Source of the DNA: Geothermobacter hydrogeniphilus
Lineage (GTDB): Bacteria; Desulfobacterota; Desulfuromonadia; Desulfuromonadales; Geothermobacteraceae
Assembly (NCBI RefSeq): GCF_002898515.1
Contig: NZ_PPFX01000025.1
Coordinates: 1-62,140, forward strand
DNA: 62,140 bases
Direction of reading: 5' to 3'
A model generated the notes under the pieces. The model was not told the DNA's origin and made no database searches. It worked only from the letters and a program-made list of their open reading frames with translations. Positions 8,801 through 16,640 of the stretch are shown piece after piece (positions within the stretch are counted from its first letter, which is position 1; each line of letters starts with the position of its first letter). The position numbers and the translations under genes were made by a program.

Positions 8801-11116
8801 AGCCGGAGCAGTTTTTCCTTTGACGACAGCGATGGCACTGCCGGTATGACAGGTCTCGCAATCAACACTGGTGGCGTCAGTCCAGATCGGCTCGCGATCA
8901 GGCCCGGCGGTCTGACCGGACGTCGCGCCGTGGCAGGCGTCACAGACAGCCTGGGCCGGAGCGTCAATCGCGCCGTTGATATGATTGGCATGTTTTCCGA
9001 CAGCGGCATTGGTGCCATGACAGTCATCACAGGAAAGCTGCGGGCCATTGGCATCGAAGAGGTGCTTGGCGTGGGCGCCGGTCAGAGCCGCGCCGGTATC
9101 GCCAGTCGCATTGACCTGGTGACAGGTGCCGCACTGTCCGCTGGCGGAATTGGTCCAGTTCGGTGAGCTTTCCCCCCCGGCTTTACCGTTCGAATGGCAG
9201 TAAACGGAACAGGTCGCGGCCCCGTAGGAACCACCGCCGAGAGTACCGGCGCCGAGAGAGAAGTTACCGTCAAAGGAAACATCCTTGCTGCCGTTGACAT
9301 GATCGCCACCGATGGCAATCGACTGAAGTTCGGTGTTACTGACGGCAACGGTCGAATGGCAGACCGAGCAGTCGAATGTCCTGCCGAGCATGGTGCCGGC
9401 ACCAAGATGCTGCTGATGCAGAGCGGAGTCTTTGCCGTTCATGGTGGCAGCGGTATTGCCGTGACACTGCTGACACTCGTTGTCAGTGGTATTGGTCGGG
9501 GTGAAGATGGTTCCCTTGCCGTTCGCCCAGGAAACGGAAACCGACTGGAAGGCCACGCCACCGATCGGCGCACCATTGGAGTGGCAATAGGTGGCGTTAC
9601 AGGTGCCGGATCCGGTGGCGGTGTACGTCGGGGACGTCGCGCCGTTGTTGGTGGTCAGCGGGTCAAGGGTGCCGACGGCGGAGTCCATAACCTGCTGGAA
9701 CGTCCCGGCATCATGGTCGGCTGAGCCGAGCTGTCCGGAAGCATCCCCGTGGCAGACAGTACAACCGTAGCTGTAATTTCCAGCACCGTTGGCGTGGGTT
9801 GCGTGCGGGGTCGCGGATTCATCCTTGAACACACCGGATGCGCTGTAGTCATTGGTCGTCTGGGTTGACTTGGCGTAACCGCCCTGATTGGTGTCACCCG
9901 GAGCATTGAGTGACGGAGCATAACCGTGGCAGGAACCGCAACTGGCAGCAAAGGTACCGTTTTGATTGTCGTGGGAATGGCAGTCGGAACAGGTAGCGCC
10001 CGCCTGATGTCCGGCTGGGAAATCATGGCAGGAAAGGCAGAGGCTGCCGTTTCCACCGCCATTGTCGTAATTGGGTGCCGGCGGATAGGTGGTGTAATCA
10101 AGAGCAACGGTGTCGTTAACCGACCCGGTCGATTTGATCTTGGTGGTGTCGAGGGTGATCTGTTTCTTGAGCATATAGACGTTCGGCTGACCATTGGGGT
10201 CGTATTCATGACCGCCATGACAGGTCAGACATCCGAGCGGAGTACCGGTCGCGATATTCCCATGTCCCTTGTACTTGTGGCAGGACTGACAGATTGACGT
10301 ATCGGGTGTTTCTTTTCCGGGGCCATTGTGTTTGAGCAGCAGGCCGTCACCGACATTGTTGGTACCGATGCCATCGACCGTCGAAGCATCTGAATCAACC
10401 CCGTGGACACCATGACAGGAAGAACAGGAAACCTTGCCGTTGACCAGGGTGACATTACCGTTGGCTACATTCGTATTATCAGGAGTCGCTTTGTATTTGT
10501 TCGGAAAACTGGCGGCGGCGGCGGCCAGATCAACGTTCATCGGGTGGGTGGTGATACCGTGGCTGTTCTGGTTGTCCCAGGCACGGTGACAATCGAGGCA
10601 GAGCGGTTCCTTGGTCGGGGTCGACAGACTGGTGCTCATCAGCAACTGCGGATTGGTGTCATAGTATCCGTGGGGATCATGACAACGCGAACAGGTCACC
10701 GAACCGCGGGAATAGCTGAGGGGACGTTGCAGGGCTTCAGAGAAAAAGGTCGTCGGCTCCTGGGCTCCGGCCTCGGGTTTGGTGGCTGTTCCCGCCCAGA
10801 AATGGGAGGTCTGGTTGCCGGGAGTAAGTCCCTTGGCGGTTACGGATCCCAGAGCGTCGCTGGTATCACCACCGGTAAACGCGCTGTGTGCGGAGCTGCC
10901 GTTCCTCGCCGGGTCGGCAAACGAATTGACCTGAGGCAAGGTTCCAGTGTGGCACTTAAGGCATACGTTGTTGTCAACACTGTTAACTGCCAGGGTCGAG
11001 GTGTGACACTCCTTGCAGTCAAAGTCATGCATGCGGATGTTCGCAGTGGCAAACGACGCACTGACGAGAACGCACGCTACAGCAAACAAAATGCCGATCC
11101 AGGTTTTCCGCCTCAT
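2900..11116 (-). CDS. Giant secreted multiheme c-type cytochrome, about 71 haem motifs
   Basis: The protein has 2738 residues with a Sec signal peptide (start MRRKTWIGILFAVA; cleavage near FATA). The start at 11116 is preferred because AGGAG sits 8 nt upstream; the frame stays open 15 codons further. I count about 71 haem-attachment motifs: about 57 CX2CH, 6 CX3CH (for example CSVYCH, CASACH) and 8 CX4CH (for example CNATYCH, CSNTYCH). The alternation of CX4CH with CX2CH is the pattern of the Geobacter CxxxxCH/CxxCH domain family (TIGR01904). No anchor or sorting segment is visible at the C-terminus, which ends in the last haem motif. Expected role: an extracellular or outer-surface electron conduit or capacitor. 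It is 53 bp downstream of the tetraheme gene and probably co-transcribed with it. About 100-residue blocks recur, which suggests growth by duplication. Confidence 0.95.
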   Translation of the reverse strand: MRRKTWIGILFAVACVLVSASFATANIRMHDFDCKECHTSTLAVNSVDNNVCLKCHTGTLPQVNSFADPARNGSSAHSAFTGGDTSDALGSVTAKGLTPGNQTSHFWAGTATKPEAGAQEPTTFFSEALQRPLSYSRGSVTCSRCHDPHGYYDTNPQLLMSTSLSTPTKEPLCLDCHRAWDNQNSHGITTHPMNVDLAAAAASFPNKYKATPDNTNVANGNVTLVNGKVSCSSCHGVHGVDSDASTVDGIGTNNVGDGLLLKHNGPGKETPDTSICQSCHKYKGHGNIATGTPLGCLTCHGGHEYDPNGQPNVYMLKKQITLDTTKIKSTGSVNDTVALDYTTYPPAPNYDNGGGNGSLCLSCHDFPAGHQAGATCSDCHSHDNQNGTFAASCGSCHGYAPSLNAPGDTNQGGYAKSTQTTNDYSASGVFKDESATPHATHANGAGNYSYGCTVCHGDASGQLGSADHDAGTFQQVMDSAVGTLDPLTTNNGATSPTYTATGSGTCNATYCHSNGAPIGGVAFQSVSVSWANGKGTIFTPTNTTDNECQQCHGNTAATMNGKDSALHQQHLGAGTMLGRTFDCSVCHSTVAVSNTELQSIAIGGDHVNGSKDVSFDGNFSLGAGTLGGGSYGAATCSVYCHSNGKAGGESSPNWTNSASGQCGTCHQVNATGDTGAALTGAHAKHLFDANGPQLSCDDCHGTNAAVGKHANHINGAIDAPAQAVCDACHGATSGQTAGPDREPIWTDATSVDCETCHTGSAIAVVKGKTAPAQNSFGTLGHGKASIAGPTCTGCHDTTAGKHFDATSGDPQLTGGSTVVADDAFCQTCHGPKAAHFTATVSTNANTCYFCHEPHGNGVGAGFDAMLLSSVGPAGAKAPAAVTGFTDKTQASSYWNASNTGICQVCHDPAGGTGGINHYNRTTADGHNSTTVCTTCHNHNDASVAFKASATTCEGCHAGTIASNGHPAHVNKNGGIIDADKSDCAACHGAQVNGADPYTLTGGGGGLHQNGTVDFAAGIADGGTTPAVTCSAACHSTTSGKAAVWNSGTIACDACHGQPPADGGGDGLAHSKHVALTGVDCTTCHGAPMPTDQTHVSSVAGTDLQILQDMAQAVADEANVVVTTWDDANNTCANTACHNPSGDTHAADWDTSNSTGNCTLCHGGLPASGDAMASNAHGSHVNNAAEIGDNIDCFKCHVDTTAGGTNTAHLNNTVDIIANADPLIGLGYNGDTGVGAPYGSCNSKVCHTEGGNAPGGPNPGSVIASPVWNGTGFNCSTCHVDTGNPPAAGNPWPASGDHAAHMGATRVSNGMACTTCHANTAASNSSIKAGGNHLNGNWNDFVPGGNYNGTPVTVGTYTAGVPSSCNNVSCHAAGGVRTWQPASGCSSCHGDLSYVGPTHTAHIDITGSIDADVSECVICHGPDVNTYTPTGGDGGSGTHQDGTIQLQPGITAAASGCASACHGSSAADGFWTDTNGLNCTACHNNGTNDNNIANAAPATGAHAAHVTTQGLTCDNCHSAGTTLPTDTSHISGLNASGAAGANQGETLTNKATPVADNATVDDSSFDQAGNTFDDVNNTCSNTYCHDPSNSTQSADWDTDVASCALCHGDDQPGTKMATGTHGNHLNATATFGLTVTCDKCHPDNTGNYGHFIKTTAPTTVNQAVQFGGTVITGAQLSPVVDGKYSGEVALPNSGYGSCGTTACHNNGQGGAPNNSTYTWGTTNIQNCLLCHNNMPTTGAHATHLDGNIKYGPYAKVGGSTNCGRCHAANAGNTSMAGQTTHINGTITFAGGAEVASGAIGTDTTVTVCDTCHGGTSAVNLAATGAKATWSAGGPVACESCHGDYNQANVDGALAPVRAGTAYDNNGHGKTGVGKACVDCHDHAGDHIGYTTNRLNTIGGKDYNVDPNGFCNACHTGVPNSAVHYANTQTAGGTSSDALTCVTCHDQHGQNGGQDAMIASTIQTRTVSGFADKTLRSSYANAANQGVCQVCHDPAEVQHFNRTTEQLTTHNAGQICTTCHSHTSTPIFKPSGCNGCHGGGTIGTNAANYWPDGNDGAAGPDDAGRHLKHMNVLAERVYGMTAVQLLDQPTADAAQKALCEYCHAANTNDSDHGSTANLPAEVFVDKDNVRHAKSLWGVADPDASYAAGSCSNIDCHNSKVTGTGTYGWYDAGTSTCTMCHTPGAAGANPNTGLHTVVNNPTEVQVHDNTLGTGCTECHNSLPAIDNTGASTHINGTFAADSAVNTDRGISVSGNITAFTQAASGTDDSCASNCHSDGGTWQRLWSKDADSTSNAVGAPRCNVCHGYLNNWRAGMTPDHSTKTAINNGTHGNCSTCHVRPNAPYDVATYHDTSSPLGSPTELGTPAHAVEMNDTVGYDMAAGNCTNICHTNDATHTLGTSAHFPANGLAGPAADCNTCHLATGGSNNSNTVGSYTFNNRVGAHAKHVASAATAYGDTVDHSTAANYDFGCGLCHPTNSANHQNGILDVVLTPSDAPSSIKGKNDASAAYSGGTCSAIYCHSDGVNVAAGSSPDFLTGSFTNPNGDYCQNCHGNQPTTSSHPKHVIGIHSDDVYSGTTGKLAEAGASGAGHGDVGTALTITCAVCHNSTVSQWYNGNNTACVSCHGSTGSATDKTVITSADLDKSFHVNGTKDVVFAPVNPLRSKAQVRNFTPGEPELNNNWTRTNGYKAGATSHDQGVKLDTATMWTGTTKNCTVTCHNGNPATWGATGASCDLCHNQLPK

Positions 11117-11169
11117 GAACAAAGCTCCTATCATCCTGTTAAGCCCTAACTCGAGCAACACAATTCAAC

Positions 11170-11952
11170 TTATTTAATATGACAAGCCAGGCAAAGCGCA
11201 CTGCCGGTATTCGGGGTAATCAAAAACGGTTTGTAATTGGGGTCGCCGGTAAAAATACCATAATCGACATGAGGGTCATGGCACGAGGAACACTCGACCC
11301 GCTTATCCGCATCAGGGGCGTTTTCCGGCAGAAACCGGACACCGGCGGCCTCGGCCTCGGCAATCGTGTGCAGACGCGCGGCATTGTTCTTGGTGGTATC
11401 ATCATGAACAGCCTGGTATTTGAAGGAAATCGGATGGTCGTCAGACAGGTCATTGCTGACCGGGTTGACCGTTCCGTCGGGATTCCGCCCCTGACCGATC
11501 TTCGGCCCCTGAATATTCAAAAACCCATCGCGCATGGTCCCGTCACCGACAGCCGGAGTCGGTTGGCCGACGTCATTGGTCGGATTGATAACCGTGTACA
11601 TGGAAATACTGCCGTCATGGCAACTGAGGCAAAGCATCGATTCGGGATTGACATTGGCGGTCCGGGTGCTGGCCACGAATGTTGATAAAGTCGAACTGGT
11701 GTAATGGGTGTAGACCACAGAAGAATTGTTCCGGTTCCACAAGGGGCCGTCGGTACTGCTGCCATGCGGGGTATGGCAGAAAACGCAGATTTCGTCCTCA
11801 TTATTGGACGGAGCGATATTCCCGGACGTGGAAAGATTGTGGGACGTATTCGCCACCCCCTGCGGTCCCCTGACCGCCAACGCCTCCCCGGCAAAGACAG
11901 CAACAGCCAAGGCGACACATCCCAGCAGTATAATCACTTTGTTTATTTTCAT
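11170..11952 (-). CDS. Secreted tetraheme c-type cytochrome, OmcE-like
   Basis: The protein has 260 residues with a Sec signal peptide (cleavage near EALA, residue 26). Four CX2CH motifs lie at residues 56-60, 108-112, 221-225 and 254-258, the last almost at the C-terminus. Recognisable landmarks are CVFCHTPHG followed by LWNR, CLSCHDG, DHPISF, CSSCHDPH and terminal CLACHIK. From memory, this spacing and these landmarks match small tetraheme cytochromes of the OmcE type, whose subunits polymerise into extracellular haem filaments. That assignment is by motif only. The gene sits 48 bp after the beta-propeller gene and 53 bp before the giant cytochrome, which suggests one secreted electron-transfer unit. 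Any tetraheme family of the same layout is an alternative. Confidence 0.9.
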   Translation of the reverse strand: MKINKVIILLGCVALAVAVFAGEALAVRGPQGVANTSHNLSTSGNIAPSNNEDEICVFCHTPHGSSTDGPLWNRNNSSVVYTHYTSSTLSTFVASTRTANVNPESMLCLSCHDGSISMYTVINPTNDVGQPTPAVGDGTMRDGFLNIQGPKIGQGRNPDGTVNPVSNDLSDDHPISFKYQAVHDDTTKNNAARLHTIAEAEAAGVRFLPENAPDADKRVECSSCHDPHVDYGIFTGDPNYKPFLITPNTGSALCLACHIK

Positions 11953-12000
11953 AACTTCGGCCCCTGAACCCTTTTATCAACTCTGATCGTTATCGTTTAT

Positions 12001-15000
12001 TTATTGAAGGAGCTGCTTCAATTCACTGGCTGCCGCATAAGCGGAACCGGCCGGGTCAAGACCGGCGAGCAGGTTGTCCACTTCGAGGCTGGCAGCCGTG
12101 TAATCATCATTCTGAGCGGACTGAATGGCAGCCCGGACCGCACCGACCTGATTCGACTGGGCAGGCGCCTGAGCATCTACCAGGGTTTGGACCTGGTCGG
12201 TCTTGACGAGCAGGGCTGGCTGGAAGGAGGAGACATGTTGACTGCTGCTGGATGACGCAACCATGAAACGTCCCAAACCGTCAACCATAATCAAGTCTTT
12301 CCCGCCGGCACCATCAAGATCCATCACGAAAATTCGGGTATTTACTTTAGCATCGAAGGTTCGACCATCCTGATACTTAAGCGGCAGAGTCTCGATGTAA
12401 ACCAGACCGGCCCCCTGCTGCTCATAAAGAGAAACACCTTTGTCATCAACGAAAAGAAATTCCATGGCCCCATCACCATCCCAATCCGTCATACAGGGAG
12501 CAACAGGAACCGTTGATTGAAAAACAACAACCGGGGCAACGAACACCGGGGCATTTAGGGTTCCTACATTTTGAACAAAGTAGAGTTTACCAGTGTCATC
12601 ACCCACCAGCAGATCATTCAGACCATCACCATCCCAGTCGATAACGGCAGGTACGGGATTACTTCCAAACACCAGATCCTGACCATTCACCTGGAGAACT
12701 TCAGGCACCTGATCAAACAACGGAGTTGTCCGCCCAGAGTTATGATAAATCCGAAGACGACCATCACTGCCACCTGCCAGCAGATCGATTCTGCCGACAT
12801 TTTTCCAATCCACCGCAAACAGGGAACTGGCTGATCCAGCAGGGAGAAGAACCTGGGAAGCATTAACCTTATATCGAGTCCCCCCCCAAGATGCCTTTTT
12901 AATCTCGGAGAAAAATACAACGGCACCGTCCTGCCGCACAGACACCAAATCTTCGCCTCCACGCCTGTCAATATTCACCACAAAGGCGCTACGCAAATCT
13001 TTAACCTGAGTTCCGAGGAAGAAGCTCACAGTCTGTCCGGAGGAATTTTGTCCCCGATAATAAAATCGATATCCCAACACCGGTCCAACCTGGGGCGTCA
13101 GCGCCGGAGACATCGAGTAACTCAAGCTCTTTGCGGCGAGCGGCTTGACATAAACTGTCTTGACCAGCGGTTCAAACCCAGCCCGTTCGAAGACCAGTTC
13201 ATTCATTCCCAGGGGCCTCGGATTGCGTACTACAAGCGGCGTCATCCCCAAATACCGCCCATGAGTTGCTCGATTGCCGGCAAGGTAAACCCGAGTACCC
13301 GGCATATTCGTATCGACTCGCAGATCCGTCGCCTTAAGCACAAAGGATCCGGAAGCACTCACCTGAGACCAGCCCCCTTTTCCATCCAGAGCTTCCAACC
13401 GCCAGAAGTAGGTCGTCCCAGCAACAATATTCAAATAGTTACTCAGCTTTTGCAGGGGAACAGCCTTGCCCCAGCGGATCTCCTCCAGAACTGACGCTGA
13501 GAAGTCCGCCGTTGGCGACAGGCTCAAACGATAACGGACCTTGTTCGCCGGATCAGGGTCGCTCGCCAATTGCCATTTCAACATATCGTAAGGACCCAGC
13601 AACTCCCCGTTCAAGGGCGAAACCAACTGCGGCACCGACGGCGCCTCATTGACCGCATTCACCCAGAAAGTGCCTTCGGCACTCCATCCCGAAACCGCAC
13701 CTTTAGCATCAACCGCCTGCACCTTCCAGGCATACTGAGCGTTTTCAACCAGACCGCCGGCAACATAGGAAGTCGCCCCGGCGGGAACATCGTAGACCAC
13801 CGCGGCCTGACCGACCTGCGCAAGACTGACCTGGTAGCTGACCGCGTCACCATTGGGATCGGTTACAGCAGAAAAGTCGAGACTCGGGGCCGCGGTTGCA
13901 ACAACAGTATCGGCGACAGGGGAAACCTGAGTCGGTACAGGCGGAGCATCATTCTGGGCAACGGGATTGGACCCACCGTCAATACCGACGACAATGAGGC
14001 CCTGGTCCCCGGAAAAAACCAGGCGACGATTGACACTGTCATAGACGGAACGATAAGCCGCACTGCCGAGATCGAACCCGGCAAGAAAAGCATCCGCCGG
14101 ATAGGCGATGGATGTGTCCATCGCCCGCAGAGCTCCCAACTGGCCATAGGTGACATAAAAACGCCCCTGGCCATCGAGAGCCAACCCGTAATACTCGCTG
14201 AAAGAGGTTGTCGAACTGATCGGTCCGCCCATCTGGGTTTCAAGCATGACCCGCTTGTAGGTCCGGCTCTGCAGATCGAAAACCTGGATATTGCCGGTAT
14301 CAGTGCCAGTCGGAGAGTAGGCTAGTGAACTGCGGTCCGCGACAAAAAGTTCGCCGTTCGCCTCATCCAGAGCCATGCTGGTAATGCTCGAAAACTCACC
14401 GGCCTCACAGGCATTGCTCGAACCGTTCCCGACACACACCGCCCCGATGCTGTACTGATATGCCTCACTCGGGTCATAGACCTTGACCTCTCCGGCACCG
14501 GCGTCAGCAATATAGAGCCAACCGTTGCTGTCCAGCTTGATGTCGGCAACGGCCACAAACTCGCCACGACCATCCGGACCGTTATTGGCACCGACCGAAC
14601 GCTTCAGAACTCCGGTTGCTCCGTCATAGACCAGCACACCATCAACACCCGGCCCACCACCAGGGCCATTGTCAGAAGCGCCGATGGCAACATAAATTTC
14701 ACTACCGTCACTCTTGACCGCGATCGGTCCCGACAATTCCAGCGAGGCAAATTCGGCGATCTTATTGCCGTAAGTATCAAGCTTGATGATCCGGTCCTGA
14801 TTCGGAGCAATCCGCGGCGGGGTCATGACAGACCCGTCAGTAACATAGAAATTTCCGGCGGCGTCCATGGCGATTCCCATCGGGCTGGCATAATCACCCG
14901 CGGCACCCTGCCCCTTGGTACCCAACATCCCCAGGGAGGCAAAGGTCGGCACCGTCGCCGCGAAAGACAATGGAAGCCATATAACCCCGAGGAGCAGGGA

Positions 15001-15042
15001 AATAACCGCCATTAGACTGATGATCTTCAAGGACCCTTTCAT
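12001..15042 (-). CDS. Secreted NHL beta-propeller / FnIII / PEGA / FG-GAP protein
   Basis: The protein has 1013 residues and starts at ATG 15042 with AGGAGG 7 nt upstream. A signal peptide (1-29) is followed by an NHL-type propeller (about 30-362; repeats such as PMGIAMDAAGNFYVTD), two FnIII-like domains (about 365-465 and 465-572), a PEGA-type domain (about 572-640; the G-x-TP core is visible as GMTP), FG-GAP/VCBS-type repeats with DWDGDG motifs (about 700-915), and a helical Ala/Gln-rich tail. There are no haem motifs. It is the first gene after the putative sigma-54 promoter and is followed closely by two cytochrome genes. I infer a scaffold, assembly or surface-attachment factor for the cytochromes; it could also bind carbohydrate or mineral surfaces. 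Confidence 0.9.
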   Translation of the reverse strand: MKGSLKIISLMAVISLLLGVIWLPLSFAATVPTFASLGMLGTKGQGAAGDYASPMGIAMDAAGNFYVTDGSVMTPPRIAPNQDRIIKLDTYGNKIAEFASLELSGPIAVKSDGSEIYVAIGASDNGPGGGPGVDGVLVYDGATGVLKRSVGANNGPDGRGEFVAVADIKLDSNGWLYIADAGAGEVKVYDPSEAYQYSIGAVCVGNGSSNACEAGEFSSITSMALDEANGELFVADRSSLAYSPTGTDTGNIQVFDLQSRTYKRVMLETQMGGPISSTTSFSEYYGLALDGQGRFYVTYGQLGALRAMDTSIAYPADAFLAGFDLGSAAYRSVYDSVNRRLVFSGDQGLIVVGIDGGSNPVAQNDAPPVPTQVSPVADTVVATAAPSLDFSAVTDPNGDAVSYQVSLAQVGQAAVVYDVPAGATSYVAGGLVENAQYAWKVQAVDAKGAVSGWSAEGTFWVNAVNEAPSVPQLVSPLNGELLGPYDMLKWQLASDPDPANKVRYRLSLSPTADFSASVLEEIRWGKAVPLQKLSNYLNIVAGTTYFWRLEALDGKGGWSQVSASGSFVLKATDLRVDTNMPGTRVYLAGNRATHGRYLGMTPLVVRNPRPLGMNELVFERAGFEPLVKTVYVKPLAAKSLSYSMSPALTPQVGPVLGYRFYYRGQNSSGQTVSFFLGTQVKDLRSAFVVNIDRRGGEDLVSVRQDGAVVFFSEIKKASWGGTRYKVNASQVLLPAGSASSLFAVDWKNVGRIDLLAGGSDGRLRIYHNSGRTTPLFDQVPEVLQVNGQDLVFGSNPVPAVIDWDGDGLNDLLVGDDTGKLYFVQNVGTLNAPVFVAPVVVFQSTVPVAPCMTDWDGDGAMEFLFVDDKGVSLYEQQGAGLVYIETLPLKYQDGRTFDAKVNTRIFVMDLDGAGGKDLIMVDGLGRFMVASSSSSQHVSSFQPALLVKTDQVQTLVDAQAPAQSNQVGAVRAAIQSAQNDDYTAASLEVDNLLAGLDPAGSAYAAASELKQLLQ

Positions 15043-15135
15043 ATGGACGCCTCCTGATCGGCGAGAAATTACGCCTTCTGCTTAATATTTTCAGCCGCTT
15101 AGGACCTTTTTGGTTTTTTCGGTCACTCAGAGATT

Positions 15136-15154
15136 TTGCAAACTTGATACCAAG
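15136..15154 (-). promoter_or_regulatory. Putative sigma-54 (-24/-12) promoter of the cytochrome operon
   Basis: On the minus strand TTGGTATCAAGTTTGCA contains GG (15151-15150) and GC (15139-15138) separated by exactly 10 nt, the hallmark of RpoN promoters. Initiation would fall near 15126, giving a leader of about 84 nt before the 15042 start. An NtrC-type activator is encoded immediately upstream. Confidence 0.65.
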
Positions 15155-15175
15155 GACGCAAACGCGCCGTTACGA

Positions 15176-15191
15176 CCGTGCAGATGCACGG
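15176..15191 (-). promoter_or_regulatory. Perfect 7+2+7 palindrome, candidate activator binding site
   Basis: CCGTGCA-N2-TGCACGG is a perfect inverted repeat centred about 57 bp upstream of the predicted start of the sigma-54 promoter. That is a usual place for an enhancer-binding-protein site. The Fis-type DNA-binding domain of the adjacent regulator is the natural candidate ligand. I saw only this one copy here. Confidence 0.5.
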
Positions 15192-15199
15192 GCAGCGAC

Positions 15200-15228
15200 A
15201 AAAAAACGGGCCTGAAAAACAGGCCCGT
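15200..15228 (-). terminator. Rho-independent terminator after the NtrC-type regulator
   Basis: A perfect 9-bp stem ACGGGCCTG / CAGGCCCGT with a 5-nt loop is followed on the minus strand by a run of seven T. It lies 41 bp beyond the regulator stop and separates the regulatory operon from the cytochrome operon. Confidence 0.9.
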
Positions 15229-15269
15229 TCCGGATTTTATCAACAGGGGGAATTTAGACCTGAAACAGG

Positions 15270-16640
15270 TCAGAGAAAACCGAACTTCTTCATCCGGTAA
15301 CGGAAAGCATCGATGCCGAGGTGCAGCTTTTTGGCCGCCTTGGACTGATTGCCCTCGGATATCTCCAGGGCCTGGCGGATCAGTTCCCGTTCGACATCTT
15401 CAATGTCGATTCCTTCAGGGGGCAGATTGAAACTTATCGGACCGCTGGAGGCGGTCCCGGTACGGGCAACAATCTCCTGGGGAAGATGTTCAAGTAGCAG
15501 GGTCTCCTCACTTTCAAGGATAATTGCCCGCTCGATGACATTTTTCAGCTCGCGGGTATTTCCCGGCCAGGAGTACTCGCTGAGGAATCGTTCCGCCATC
15601 TTGGAAATCCCCCGCACAGACTTGCCGAATTCACGATTGAAATGGTCAATAAAATGCTGCACCAGCGGCATGATATCCTCACGCCTCTCCCGCAGCGGCG
15701 GCAGATAGATCGGAATAACCTGGACGCGATAGTACAGATCGTTACGAAACGTTTTTTCCTCAATCGACTTGAGGAGATCCTTGTTGGTTGCCGAGATGAT
15801 GCGGACATCGACCGTTATATCACGGGTTCCGCCAACCCGCCGAAACTTGCGTTCTTCAAGGACGCGCAGCAGTTTGGCCTGCATACCCATCTCCATGTCG
15901 CCGATCTCGTCAAGGAAGATGGTGCCGCCGTCAGCGATTTCAAAGAGCCCCTTCTTCTGGGTCTTGGCGTCGGTAAAAGACCCCCTTTCATGCCCCATCA
16001 GTTCCGATTCAAGCAACGCCTCCGGCACCGCGGCGCAGTTGATGGCCATGAAGGGCTTGTCGGCCCGCGCGCTTTCATAATGAATCGCCTTGGCAACCAG
16101 CTCCTTGCCGGTGCCGCTTTCCCCCTGGATCAATACCGTACTGGCATCGGACTGGGCGATCTTGCGGATCATCGCCTTGACGTTGTCCATATGCCGGCTG
16201 GTACCGATGATTTTATCGAGCCCGTACTTCCCGGTCTGCTCGGATCGCAGGTGAGCGACCTCACGTTTCAGTTCACCGGTTTCAAAAGCCTTCTTGATGA
16301 CAATGGCGAGTTCCTCAAGATTGAACGGCTTATTGATGTAGTCAAAGGCACCGAGTCGCATCGCCTTGACCGCGGTTTCAAGAACACCGAGAGCGGTCAC
16401 CATGATGACAATGATGTCATCCTCAAGCTCCTTGACTTTTTCCAGGACTTCGATGCCGTTCATGCCCGGCAACTGAATATCGAGCAACATCAGGTCCGGA
16501 GCCTCCTGCTGAACCATTTTCAGGGCATCTTCTCCCGAAGCGGCGGTCACAACCTCGTACCCCTGTTTGCTCAGGTTCTGCTCCAGCGACCAGCGGATCA
16601 ACTGTTCGTCATCGACGACAAGAATCTTATGTTTCGACAC
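15270..16640 (-). CDS. Sigma-54-dependent response regulator, NtrC family
   Basis: The protein has 456 residues. The receiver domain has the acidic pair at 10-11, phospho-acceptor D54 (LLDIQLPG) and the KPF lysine near 104. The AAA+ domain has Walker A GESGTGKE (173-180) and a Walker B-type FLDEIGD. The C-terminal Fis-type helix-turn-helix covers about 415-456. The sigma-54 contact loop, usually GAFTGA, reads GSFTDA (220-225), a non-canonical form. The start overlaps the 3' end of the kinase gene by 14 bp, so the two are a cognate pair. The gene ends just before a terminator and then a sigma-54 promoter driving the cytochrome operon, which is its likely target. No gene symbol is assigned because the family has many paralogues. 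Confidence 0.95.
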   Translation of the reverse strand: MSKHKILVVDDEQLIRWSLEQNLSKQGYEVVTAASGEDALKMVQQEAPDLMLLDIQLPGMNGIEVLEKVKELEDDIIVIMVTALGVLETAVKAMRLGAFDYINKPFNLEELAIVIKKAFETGELKREVAHLRSEQTGKYGLDKIIGTSRHMDNVKAMIRKIAQSDASTVLIQGESGTGKELVAKAIHYESARADKPFMAINCAAVPEALLESELMGHERGSFTDAKTQKKGLFEIADGGTIFLDEIGDMEMGMQAKLLRVLEERKFRRVGGTRDITVDVRIISATNKDLLKSIEEKTFRNDLYYRVQVIPIYLPPLRERREDIMPLVQHFIDHFNREFGKSVRGISKMAERFLSEYSWPGNTRELKNVIERAIILESEETLLLEHLPQEIVARTGTASSGPISFNLPPEGIDIEDVERELIRQALEISEGNQSKAAKKLHLGIDAFRYRMKKFGFL

